Below are positions 49,314 to 58,759 of a DNA stretch of 64,000 nucleotides, one piece after another; within the stretch, counting starts at the first letter, position 1, and every line of letters starts with the position of its first letter. Below the pieces are notes generated by a model, which worked only from the letters and a program-made list of their open reading frames with translations, made no database searches and was not told the DNA's origin. Made by a program: the position numbers and the translations under genes. Where the stretch lies: NCBI GenBank assembly GCA_037576195.1, contig CM075101.1, forward strand, positions 28,520,001 to 28,584,000, in the 5' to 3' direction. Source of the stretch: Phytoseiulus persimilis (Eukaryota > Arthropoda > Arachnida > Mesostigmata > Phytoseiidae).

Positions 49314-50424
49314 TCACAGCAAGTTCGCAGCCCCGCCAGCCAGCCAGCCGGACGAACAATCCAAATGTCGAGCGGAACGACCGACGAACCGACCTTTACA
49401 CATCAGCGAACCGCTGCTCTCGCTGCCGCTGCTGTAACTGCCCTCAGGGTAATCCTGGTGATTTTCTCCGGAACAACACGCGTGTCCGTATCAGAATAAG
49501 AAATATAGCTCCTTCATTCCAGCCCCAGGTCAGAGGCCTCAGCGAAACAGACTGTGAGAAGGGCGGGCGAGGGCGCCGGCGAACCGACGGATGGACGCTC
49601 GGTTCGGCTGGCGGGCGGGCAGCCGAACGAACGAGCACACAAGTCAGTCAGTCACTTATCCCTTAAGCCTGCTGTGTCTCCCGGTGATTATTGCAAATCA
49701 TTAGATTCAAGCTCGACTGGCTTTATATTGCCGCTGGTTGCTTAGTTCATCCATTGCTGTGCTCCTCGCAGATTGCCCGTGCGTATCGCCGCCCGCGATC
49801 CTTTCCGCTAAACTGTAGTAACATGAGACAGGACAAGACCCTCCACGACTGTATCGGAAACGTTCGGGTGCCCCGCCGTTTTCGTGCCGGGGTGGATACG
49901 CCAGGGGTTCAGATACGAACTTCCATGTGGATCCTCGATGAACTCCTGCCAATATCCGGAGTAATTGACTGCGCTCGAATCGCGGAGGCCAAACTCCAAC
50001 AGCTTGGCCTCTGGTGCGGGAACTGAGTGAGTACTGGAGGTCGGGAGGCCCGTGCTACGACAGCGATGCGACATCTAGCGCGGCTTGGGTCGCCGCCCGA
50101 AGAAATGGGAACCAGTGGATACGATCGCGGAGTCAGAGTGTGACCAGAAGGCCGGGGCACTGACCGAGGGGATCGGAACTACGCGCGCCCGGGAAGTTCC
50201 GGACCGCGTTATTATCGAAATACGCAGAAAATCCATGAATATTTGTTCCTCTCATGCGAGAACGTTCCCCGGAGGAGAAAAACGTACACATAGCGAGAGT
50301 CTATGCACTGATGCATTTCCGGCCTGGAGGCTCTGTGTCAGTTTGTCCGGGCCGTGAGGAATCATGTTAGCCATGGTTGCAGTGGTGCATCGGTCTCTCT
50401 TCGAGCACGAAGTATATGAGAGAA

Positions 50425-50800
50425 AAATATTGAAATCGTCATATCTCGATTACCAGTACAACGACGGAGTCGATCGACCATTTTCCGGGGAAGTCTCGCC
50501 CTGGGCGACCGTCTCATGCCGCTAGCGGCCCCACTCCGTTTTTTGCATCGCTCGATTTTTTACCTGTCTTCGCCCTTCGCACCCTTCTTGGTAGCCCACA
50601 GAGGCCAGCGGTGGCAGGTGACCCCAATATCACCCTCATGATGCGGAAGTTTCGTCGAAGGTATGTATCAGAGCTCAATTTATTGAGGTTACCCGCCGAC
50701 GGGGCTGTGCTTACTGGAAACCATCAATTCGAAATCGTCCTATCTCGAGAACCACCTAAGCTACAACGGCTAACGACGTTTTTTGGAACAGGCCCTCCTC
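50425..50800 (+). repeat. degenerate direct repeat with a TATCTCGA core
   Basis: GAAATCGTCATATCTCGA (about 50431-50448) and GAAATCGTCCTATCTCGA (about 50730-50747) match at 17 of 18 positions, followed by weaker similarity over about 35 bases (ACAACG and a T-rich stretch are shared). Spacing is about 300 bp. Comparable 'ATATCTCGA.AACC' sequences occur in arthropod interspersed repeats, so these may be two relics of one family. Confidence 0.45.
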
Positions 50801-50837
50801 TCGTGCCCTCCTTCCATGTTGCCAACGGCAAGAGCTC

Positions 50838-51620
50838 TTGGGGACTCATCACCGGAAAATCGAACTCCACTATCTTTCCAACCTCACGACCTTCCTTGCT
50901 AAGTCTACGAGGAGTCACAGCGTTGCGGGGGACGAAATTTTCTCGAGGCTTCCTTTCCGTTTCCATTCCAAAATTTCTAAAGAGAGTGCACGCTCATTAT
51001 CAAGCTTCCACCTATCGATGTCACGCTCTGAAAGAGAGTTCAGCTCAGTTCAGCCTGAGGTAGGCGCGAACAGATACCTTTGCTCATCCGCAGACCACCG
51101 AAAGGACGGAAGATGCCGTATTTGGCGTATGGAAGCTAGTAAACGGAAAGCGCCACATGTGACCAACGCACCAGTTCCGGTTTCTGTGAGGGCAATCACA
51201 CCTGTATCCCCGGGAACATCCCGTTCGTTTGATCCGCACCTCTGCAAACGGCCGGTGAACGATGATTCAGTACGGCCGCACGATCTGCGGCGCCGCCGGA
51301 GTGGGGAGCTTATAAGTGATCGGGAACACAGCGGGATGAATTCACCGCGGTTGCAGGTAATGATGGCTGTGAGCCTCATGAGCCATGAAGACTGCAGAGA
51401 CCGAAACTACCAACTTGAGCAGAAAGGTCAAGTCAACCGTTTCGGTCACTCAACACCGACAAGGTTTAACCCGGGGGATGCCAGCGATCGAACCTGCTTC
51501 CAAGGTCGTCCGATCGAAGCGGTGGCCTTCGAGACGCTCTCTCCCAATGTGATTATTTCCCTTTTTCCGATGGTTCCGACTCTGATTCTCAGCGTTTGCC
51601 CTTCCCGGAGTTTTACATGA
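50838..51620 (+). CDS. long open frame (260 codons), possible exon(s)
   Basis: A 260-codon plus-strand frame, the second longest of the window, starts at a TTG. Chance predicts well under one frame of this length in 64 kb at this composition. Inside it are good splice-like sites: CCTGAG|GTAGGC near 51059 and TTGCAG|GTAATG near 51357. Real coding might therefore be only part of it, for example 51060-51356. The segment LCSSADHRKDGRCRIWRM recalls the end strand of a WD40 blade, but one weak blade is not evidence of a propeller. The minus strand (51050-51379) is also open. Product unknown. Confidence 0.25.
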   Translation: MGTHHRKIELHYLSNLTTFLAKSTRSHSVAGDEIFSRLPFRFHSKISKESARSLSSFHLSMSRSEREFSSVQPEVGANRYLCSSADHRKDGRCRIWRMEASKRKAPHVTNAPVPVSVRAITPVSPGTSRSFDPHLCKRPVNDDSVRPHDLRRRRSGELISDREHSGMNSPRLQVMMAVSLMSHEDCRDRNYQLEQKGQVNRFGHSTPTRFNPGDASDRTCFQGRPIEAVAFETLSPNVIISLFPMVPTLILSVCPSRSFT

Positions 51621-51701
51621 CGGGTTTTCATCGATCTGAGTCACTCGTTTCACTGTATACCACAAGCTCCACCTGCTCATCTACTCTGCGTTGCTGATCA
51701 G

Positions 51702-51919
51702 AGCGGCCTTGGAAACCTCTCTCCACGAGGAAAGAAGCGCAAACCGTCAAACAATCAATCGATCGATCGAGCGTGTGGCTATCGATGGGAACCCATCAAC
51801 ACAAGGAGCAGAGCTCATGGAAGTGGCCGCCATCCAGCGGCTCATGCGATTGAGAACGACCGAAGCTCAGTTGCAATCCTACAGCCCGCAGAAGTCACCG
51901 CACACAACCAAACCTAATG
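51702..51919 (+). CDS. possible internal exon, unknown product
   Basis: A pyrimidine-containing acceptor (GCTGATCAG, ending about 51701) and a donor (AATG|GTATGA, about 51919) bracket about 73 codons. The codons form a hydrophilic, helix-prone sequence with segments such as ERSANRQTINRSIERVAIDG and ELMEVAAIQRLMRLRTTEAQ. Both splice sites and the open frame agree, but there is no domain. It may belong with the long frame at 50838-51620 just upstream. An opposing minus-strand frame begins at 51914. Confidence 0.3.
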
Positions 51920-52127
51920 GTATGAGAGGGAGGCATCCTCGGAACAGCCAGCCCGCGGGGAGAGGGAGTCGAGAGGAGCATCGGAAGAGCTTCGATGCAA
52001 GTCGATATCTTTTATTGCCATGCGGTCAAAAAACGCGATCCCGTGGATCTTCCCCCATGACCCTTCGTCCGAATAGCGATCGGCCTCTGTGTCACTTAGG
52101 TTGATGAAACGCTTTAGTGTAGCTGCA
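51914..52127 (-). CDS. possible terminal exon, unknown product
   Basis: After a CTGCAG acceptor-like site near 52127 the minus strand is open through acidic, serine-rich sequence (SDTEADRYSDEGSW, then HGIAFFDRMAIKDIDLHRSS) to a TAG at 51914. Composition and codon choice are gene-like and the stop would end the protein. It overlaps the plus-strand exon candidate by only a few bases, so the two could be convergent 3' ends. No family was recognised. Confidence 0.25.
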
Positions 52128-53103
52128 GCACAGTGCCCCCTGTCAGAGCCGTGCTTGCCGTCTATACTCGCCATGTCTACCGTTTGTTCAAGCCAGTCGA
52201 CGCCCAGCCCTCACCCATCCACCCCCGAACCCACAGCGAGCCAGCCATCAGAACATCGAGGCCGACGCTTGTTCGTCGAGTTCAATATTTTTTAAGTGCC
52301 CCTCTGGGAAAAGTTCCGAGCTCGCCAGTTGCCCGCCGTGGCGCTCGCTGTTCCCTCACGGTCGTGCTTACGCAATGACCGCACATCTGCCTGTCTTCAA
52401 TAATTGGCTTGCTCTCGTTCCTGTATTTGAGGAGCTAGGCTATCGCGCTTTCGCAACTCCGTGAATCTCTGCCTCTCCCCGATCATCGAGACAGACTTTT
52501 CCGCGAGCTCGCGGCGTGGGCCCGGGCCCGGGGCGGGCAGGGAACCCTTTCGGGTTGACGGATGTTTCGTCGGTCTGTCTTCAACTGCTGACGTACTGTG
52601 ACCGCTCGAGTGAGCCATCGACAAAGTGACCAACTGAGCGAGCGAGCAAGCAGCGAAAATCCCTCCTTTATTCTTCAGGGCAGAAGAGGAAGGAGAAGCT
52701 TAGTAGCAAATTAATGATCGCGGGAGTTTTGCCAACGTTAGCATCTATGATTGAGGTCAGTAGTCTCCGCCCCTCGATACTTATTCTATGCTTTGCTTTG
52801 CCTGTGCTGCTTCTGCGGCTGTCGGGAAACACGAGATGTGTCTAGCTATCGATTCAAAGAGAGACGCTGCCAACGGTGGGTAATGATTGGCCCAGTGATA
52901 TCAGCGGCAGCAGTAGAGCACAAGCAGCATAAGCAAGCACGTAGCTTGATTAGATAACCCTACCCAGCACCCCCACCCTACTCCGTCGGTTTTTTCCCCT
53001 ATACTCTCACCCCGCCGTCGGGAAGCTCCCTCGGCCGAGGGAGGACGAAAATTGCGGATATACAACGGGTAAGGCGGCAAACGGAGATACCGAAAGAGAG
53101 CTA

Positions 53104-53301
53104 ATGCCAAATCCGGGAAATGAGACGACAGACCCGCCGGACGAGGCCCTGGAGTACAACTGCCCCGCTAAACCGGAGGCCGCTCAGACACATGATATGA
53201 GCAGGGCGTGTTTTCCTCGCGGATACTTTTCGCCCGATGAGCATGAACTTCTTCGATATCGCCGACGGTTTATCCCACTTGTTCCGCCTCCCATGGAATG
53301 A
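53104..53301 (+). CDS. small ATG ORF (65 aa), unknown product
   Basis: An ATG frame of 65 residues starts MPNPGNETTDPPDEALEYN. It continues with two Cys-Pro pairs, then RGYFSPDEHELLRYRRRFIP and ends PLVPPPME before a TGA. The Pro/Glu-rich start and basic C-terminal patch look like a disordered cytosolic protein or a first exon. No signal peptide or membrane segment is present. It has no clear donor inside, so it would stand as a complete microprotein if expressed. Confidence 0.28.
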   Translation: MPNPGNETTDPPDEALEYNCPAKPEAAQTHDMSRACFPRGYFSPDEHELLRYRRRFIPLVPPPME

Positions 53302-55952
53302 GATATTTTCTGGCTGTTGAATCCGTCACTGGATTCCAGCGACGGTTCCCCCAAGTCCTGGTTGTAACAAACCCTCGGTGAAACGAAGCGCTCAAATATA
53401 CCTTGAGTCATTCGATTGAATCCCTTCAGGCAAGACTCAAGGGTGAGTGCCCAGCATCATGATTTGAATGAGCCCAACCACAAGTTGAAGCTTGCCATGG
53501 AAATCGCAGAACTCATGTGGGCACTGAGCTCCATCGGCTCGCTCGATGGCGACCTCGGCCGAGCTCGTTCGAGCCCTTCGTCTGTTCCGTTGCTGCAAGT
53601 GTAGCCACACGAGAAGAAATCATCGATAGAAAGAAATTATCGACCGACAGGAGGGGAACAATGGGTCAGAGAGGAAACAGATTTCCTCTTGAACCCTCGA
53701 AACCTGAGTAACTTTTTGCTGCTCCCTCGCTTCCTGTTCGTGTCGATGTGGCGACTCGCTTCTACTTTGCTGTACCGCTCCGAACTCAGATAGACAGGAG
53801 GGAAGAGAAACGGATAATGGCGGACACGGAAGGCCATGTTTGATCAAGGATAAAGGTGAAATTTATCTTGGTCGGCGCCGACTGTAGTCGTTCCGATGTC
53901 TGGGTCTCATTCGTCATTTTTCAGCTACGATTTCTCGTTACCGGAGAGCCGTCTTAGCGTCCGATCGAGCTTAGTGTAACTTTCCATGGGGCGAGAAGCG
54001 GAACGATACAGAGTTTTGTTTGAGTTTCGCTCGGTTCCGTCGGCTCAACGCCCGACGACAAATTCAAGTTGCTCACAAGCATCTCTCAGATGCGGGAAGG
54101 CTACACACGAATAACAAGTGATTCGAATCGAGAGGAACAAGGGTGACATGGCAGGGATTTTGAGCAGTGTTCATGTAAAACGACTGGACGAGAAGTTTTG
54201 CAAGCGATTGGGCGAGACATCCGAAGCTGTGCTGGAGACCGGGCGAATCAGTGAGTGAGTGAACACGCTGGTTGTGTTCAACTTGTCGTAATTGTCGCCT
54301 CGAGGATCTCATTTGAATAAATAATCAATTTCCTTTAAATTACCTCTGTTCGGACGTCCGTTTAGAGTAGTTCGTCGGCCGTTTCGCGTTTCTCTCCCAG
54401 TCTTCATCGGAGTCCCTTCTTCCCTCTCGTTCGTCCATCCACCGAGGCCAGAATCTCGCCTCGCGAGCTAGAGTGGGGCACGATTATTGTATCCAATGGA
54501 ACATTATGCAGATTGACAGCGAACCGGGCTCGTTTCTCTATTCTGCATCACACGCTCTCTATCACAAGAGTCTGAGTGATGGGCGGACACGCTTTCAGCG
54601 AGCCCGAAAAGACAGCCGTTCCACTTAGACGCCGAGTTCATTTCTTCTCTATTCGATGGATTCGTTCGGTCGTGTAACAGTCCATGACGCATCCTCCTCG
54701 TCAGGACGGAGAGAAGGGCTGTCGTCCGTGTAGAGTAACTCGGCAAGTGAGTCGGTTGGCAAGCAACCGACCATTATATGAATTGGTTCGAGCGTGCGTT
54801 TGCCCTCGTGAATTCCGGGACTGTCGTGTATGCAATGCTATCGCGTGGCGCCACTATTGTCATGGAGAGTGAATGCAAACCCTCGTCCAGGACCTTCCGC
54901 GAGCGGTGTCGGCTTCGGATCCTTCACCGGATGACGGTTCCCTCTGTTGTCTGCTGGCTCCGTACCCTGGTTTCGTTCGCAATCAATCGGACCCCTTTGC
55001 TGCTCTGTCGGCGTAGGGAGCCGGAAAGGCTATGTCGCTGTCGGGCCTATGGCGCTATTCATGATTTGGGCGTTTCTTTGTATACGGCTCTGATAACCGG
55101 ATATTTTTGTCATGTTTTCGCCGAGCCTCACTGACGGTCTTGAGTTTCGGCGCGCGCCCCGCTCGTGTCGTTCGCGAGGACGTCCCGTCGTCGCCTTTGT
55201 CGTTGGCGTCGCTTCAGGATCTGCACGGAACGATGTAACTGAGCATTGTTCGTTCACTTGTGAACGAACGCCCGCTCCCTCGGCCGCGGCGGCTTTGTGT
55301 TCACAGAGCAAACACTTAATAAGTGGCACTACGTGCCGCCCCTTCCGTACCATGAGCGGGACGAATGGCAGGGAAAATTCTGAGCGATGAGAGTGGATTG
55401 GAAAGAGATTTTTAGAGCTTTTGTCCGATCCATCAATCGGCCGCTAGTCAAGTTCAGCACGTGGGTATCAGGCAGGACCTAGTCGGGTCAGGGAAATCCC
55501 TCGCTCCGGATTCCGTTCCAGAAGAAACGACATCGCCACCCTGGTGATATTCCTGGGTATAGAAGAGATTAGCCGTAATATAGACGTTTTGGGCTCATCG
55601 ATATGGTCATTGCTCCGCATCACCGGAATGATCACAGCTCGACAGATCGTCTCCTCCCTGAGGTCGACCGCTGGTGGCGCAGAACGTGAGCTCTCCACCG
55701 CTTCGAGGAGAATTCGGGAGAAAATACAGGACCGTTCTCTCCACCGCATACGAAGCGTCCAATGTGTTCATCGGGTACGACTTGAGAAGTTTCTCTAGCT
55801 TGTAAATTATAATCATGCAAGACTCGAACAAGCACACGTGCTCGCATCCAAAAACAGTGAGGTGGAGAAGGCTTATTATCGAGCATCCCGGCACTAATTG
55901 ATTATTCCTGGGACGTATCAGACAGGTAACGGAGTGACTGGCTTCGTTCCTC

Positions 55953-56294
55953 TCAAAATATCTTCCTAGATTCTTCCATGCTCGCGATCAGCCGGCGCTT
56001 CATCCGACAGTGCTTGGAGTTTCCAACAGTCAGCTTGGATGGACACTGAGGATGGACACGTGGCGTGAACGTACCTGAACCGAGGACAGCCTTCTCAGCA
56101 GGCTGATCGTCATCTCCGAAGAGCGACGCGGCGAGACTTGAGAAGACATCCGAGGACGATCGGTCACTAGAACCCAACCCTCCCTCCGTCCTGTCTTGGC
56201 TGACCTGACGGACCATTTGTGACACCAAAGCCTTCCGCCTGGAATCCTCCAACGATTTTTTTGCACGCTCAATTCTATTTAGGTGCCCCATCAT
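55953..56294 (-). CDS. unrecognised 113-codon ORF, helix-rich start
   Basis: The minus-strand frame from an ATG pair begins MMGHLNRIERAKKSLEDSRR and stays strongly helical and charged for about 40 residues. A Ser/Asp-rich linker follows, then SLAASLFGDDDQPAEKAVLG and a basic tail to a TGA at 55953. A good donor (TTCAG|GTACGT, about 56090) lies inside, so the tail may be intronic read-through. The frame is also open upstream of the ATG. The start resembles short coiled-coil segments, but I cannot name a family. Confidence 0.3.
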   Translation of the reverse strand: MMGHLNRIERAKKSLEDSRRKALVSQMVRQVSQDRTEGGLGSSDRSSSDVFSSLAASLFGDDDQPAEKAVLGSGTFTPRVHPQCPSKLTVGNSKHCRMKRRLIASMEESRKIF

Positions 56295-56674
56295 TTCATT
56301 GCTGGTGATGCCGGTCTCCGCGTGATACGAATGGCGAGACGATAGTTCGCCAGCACGATATATTCCCTTGCGAAGACCATGCCCTGGCTTTCGATGACAG
56401 CTTCCCGCAACAGTAAAAACTGTCCGTGAAGATCATGGACGTGAATCGTCAACGCAAGTACCTCGTCCCCTCAATGGATGAAGCATCAAGCAGAACCTTC
56501 CGCTCTAAATTCCGGCGATGCCATCCCTAAGGTTTCTGCTCGGCCCGTGGGATCTCCGCCTATTCTCACGCCTCTCCTCCCAGCCGAATCTCGTCGAAGA
56601 CGGCTTCAACCCCGCGTTCTGCTCCGGGCACTGCCCTTGACGACGCCGCGGCTCCTTAGGAATTTTGACAACCT

Positions 56675-57161
56675 TCAATTCAAGGGACTGTGGTCAGTTC
56701 TCATACACTTCAATCTTTTTCCAACGGCTCGTTCTGTATGACATGCGGAGTCTGCAAGATGGGTCCATGCCCCTCTGCTGGACTTTTGGGATGCCGCTGA
56801 GGTCTTTCTCGAGGAATGATCATTGAACCCCACGATATCCCGTGACGCGCATAGGTCCACTGAAATCACGACTCTGAATTCGAGGTCGTTACCATCTGGG
56901 GCATAGGAAATACCTATCCCAGTTGCTTTTCTCTGCTTGGGGACCGTACCGCAGCGGTATCTCGTAGTGAATAATCTCATCTACACTCCCCTCAAATTCG
57001 TCGGACAGCTCCCTCATACTGCCAGCATCAAGTGAATCTAGTGTTTTCGCCACAGGTCGTCGTTCCCACTCGGGACAGGGACCTCTGCTCAGTACACTGA
57101 GGTAACCTCCGTAGAACAAATTTGAATGTTCTCTCTGGAGCTCAATGCAGCTCTCGGACAT
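56675..57161 (-). CDS. candidate two-exon ORF (148 aa), unknown product
   Basis: On the minus strand an ATG at 57161 opens a balanced acidic frame (for example SMRELSDEFEGSVDEIIHYE) up to a donor, GATAG|GTATTT, with exon 1 ending at 56914. A TTCAG acceptor at 56875-56874 restores the phase into a second open stretch beginning VVISVDLCASRDIVGF and ending in a stop at 56675. The two halves join in frame. The implied intron is only 40 nt, at the lower limit for arthropods, which weakens the model. Reading straight through is not possible in the first frame, which stops shortly after. No domain was recognised. Confidence 0.28.
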
Positions 57162-57416
57162 CTTTGATTGATGACAATCAACTTTTCCTGATGGCGGCCG
57201 ATGTCATTCCAAGATCATCGTCAACGACGCAGAACAAGTGTCTGCACTCCAAAATGTTCCGCGCTGTTGTCGTTGTACTCGTGTACATAGTTGCATAGCG
57301 ATGCAAATGTTCCGTAACTTAAAAGACCTCCGAATATTGAGCCATATTTCGACGCTGTGGCGGTGCGAATCGCCAAGGCAACCCTTAGAGATTGAATTTT
57401 CTTCAGAGCCATGGAT

Positions 57417-57431
57417 GGGGGGGGGGGGGGG
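57417..57431 (+). repeat. G homopolymer of 15
   Basis: Fifteen consecutive G, the longest G run in the window, equal in length to the C run at 43.1 kb. It breaks two otherwise open frames, and its exact length should be treated as uncertain because assemblies often miscount such runs. Confidence 0.85.
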
Positions 57432-58097
57432 TAGCCGTCCGCCACTCGAAGGCTCAACGCGACTGTGCTCGAGTGATTTTCGTCCACCGAGTAACTTTGT
57501 CGGTGTTACAAACTGGCGGTCAACGTCGTGGACGTTCGAGATCCCGCTTACCACCGGGAGTTCGAGCCCTGCACCCATCAGGTAGTTGAGCCGAAAGAAG
57601 TTTCTCGGCGTGCTTTTAATGGCTTTGTGCTGCGTTCCATTTCAACCCACTGAGTTGAACTACCTGTCAGATCCTTCTGTGCTCGATGCGCCGTTTTCTT
57701 TTCCGTGCCCCGCTGACCGCGACGGCCGAAACACTCAACCGTGCATCTCCTGTTGCTCGTACACTTTCCCGGACTTCGTACACTGGCCGAGTGCATCTGA
57801 TTACTAGGTTCTTTCCTCTTCTTTCCGAATGACCAGGCATCGCAAACACCCTACGTCCTTCGTGTTGTGCGATCGATTCTGCTTGTGACGAGGTCTTTTC
57901 CAACTTCGTCCGTCGTCGCAGAGCTTCATGTCGCGCTCCGTCCACCGAGCTGTCTTCCCGCCTAGACCACAGACATTCCTCTCGCTGATCCCTTAGGCCA
58001 GCATTATTTGTAGACGCGCACTCGGCTGTTGTTTCTCCTCCAGCGTGTTCGACCAAGCGGTCGTGTGTGGAGACAGCCACCGAGTCGTGTGGAGCCG

Positions 58098-58508
58098 ATG
58101 GCGGGAGAGCCGGCGATGGGGAGAGCGGGCAGGAGCTCACAAAATCAACAAACTCGAGGAGGGGTCCGTTTGCCAAACGGGAAAGAACTTGCGGTCGAGT
58201 TCAAGGACCCACTTGACACAGCTCCTCCAAACAGCATTGCTCTCGAAAGCCAACGAAGTCCGACGCGGTCCGTACCGCGTTCCTCGAACACTACAATGCA
58301 CAGCCGATCCGAGTTGCGCGAAGACTTCATATGCACGGAGCTCTCGAACGATTTTTCTTCCGAAGAGGTACTCGGAGGGTTGTATTCACGTGTTTATCAC
58401 TTCACGAAAGTGGGTCCAAGCGAATTTGATGGTCTCGATATCGATTCGGCTCGTTCGCCTCGAGAGAGCAGATCCAACTACCCGATGGCCAGTTGGATAA
58501 TGACTTGA
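58098..58508 (+). CDS. unrecognised ORF (136 aa) behind a strong acceptor
   Basis: TTTCTCCTCCAG, a strong splice acceptor, ends at 58043, and the frame that follows is open to a TGA at 58508 with an in-frame ATG at 58098 (MAGEPAMG). The second half is acidic and aromatic (SELREDFICTELSNDF, LYSRVYHFTKVGPSEFDGLD) and looks more like protein than a shadow frame. It could be a terminal exon. The minus strand is also open over its last 100 bases, so only one of the two is likely to be real. No family was recognised. Confidence 0.25.
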   Translation: MAGEPAMGRAGRSSQNQQTRGGVRLPNGKELAVEFKDPLDTAPPNSIALESQRSPTRSVPRSSNTTMHSRSELREDFICTELSNDFSSEEVLGGLYSRVYHFTKVGPSEFDGLDIDSARSPRESRSNYPMASWIMT

Positions 58509-58755
58509 TGAGCGATTCGATAGCGCCATCAGCCGTTGTAACGTAGCCATCGACACACCACTTTGACGTTTGAGTTCTGACTCCGGCAACCGGAAGTCGA
58601 AAACCAGAGCCCGATTCCGTCTGACTCGACGTCCTCGATCGAGAGTCGCAACCCGCGAGAGAGATGCTGGGCTTGTCATCTGAGCGGAGCGCGGCAAGTA
58701 TGCGCATTTCATTCCTGGCTTCGATGGACTTTCCGGAGAAAGCCAAACGAATCAA
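58494..58755 (-). CDS. unrecognised possible exon ending at a donor
   Basis: The minus-strand frame reads IRLAFSGKSIEARNEMRILA, then a Ser/Thr-rich stretch, then SKWCVDGYVTTADGAIESLI and into CATCGG|GTAGTT, a possible donor. Composition is balanced. It competes with the plus-strand ORF that ends at 58508. No domain was recognised. Confidence 0.2.
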
Positions 58756-58759
58756 GCTT

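Noticed and set aside
50838..51356. WD40-repeat protein
   Set aside because: Only one weak blade-like segment was seen; a propeller needs several, and no GH or second WD pair was found.
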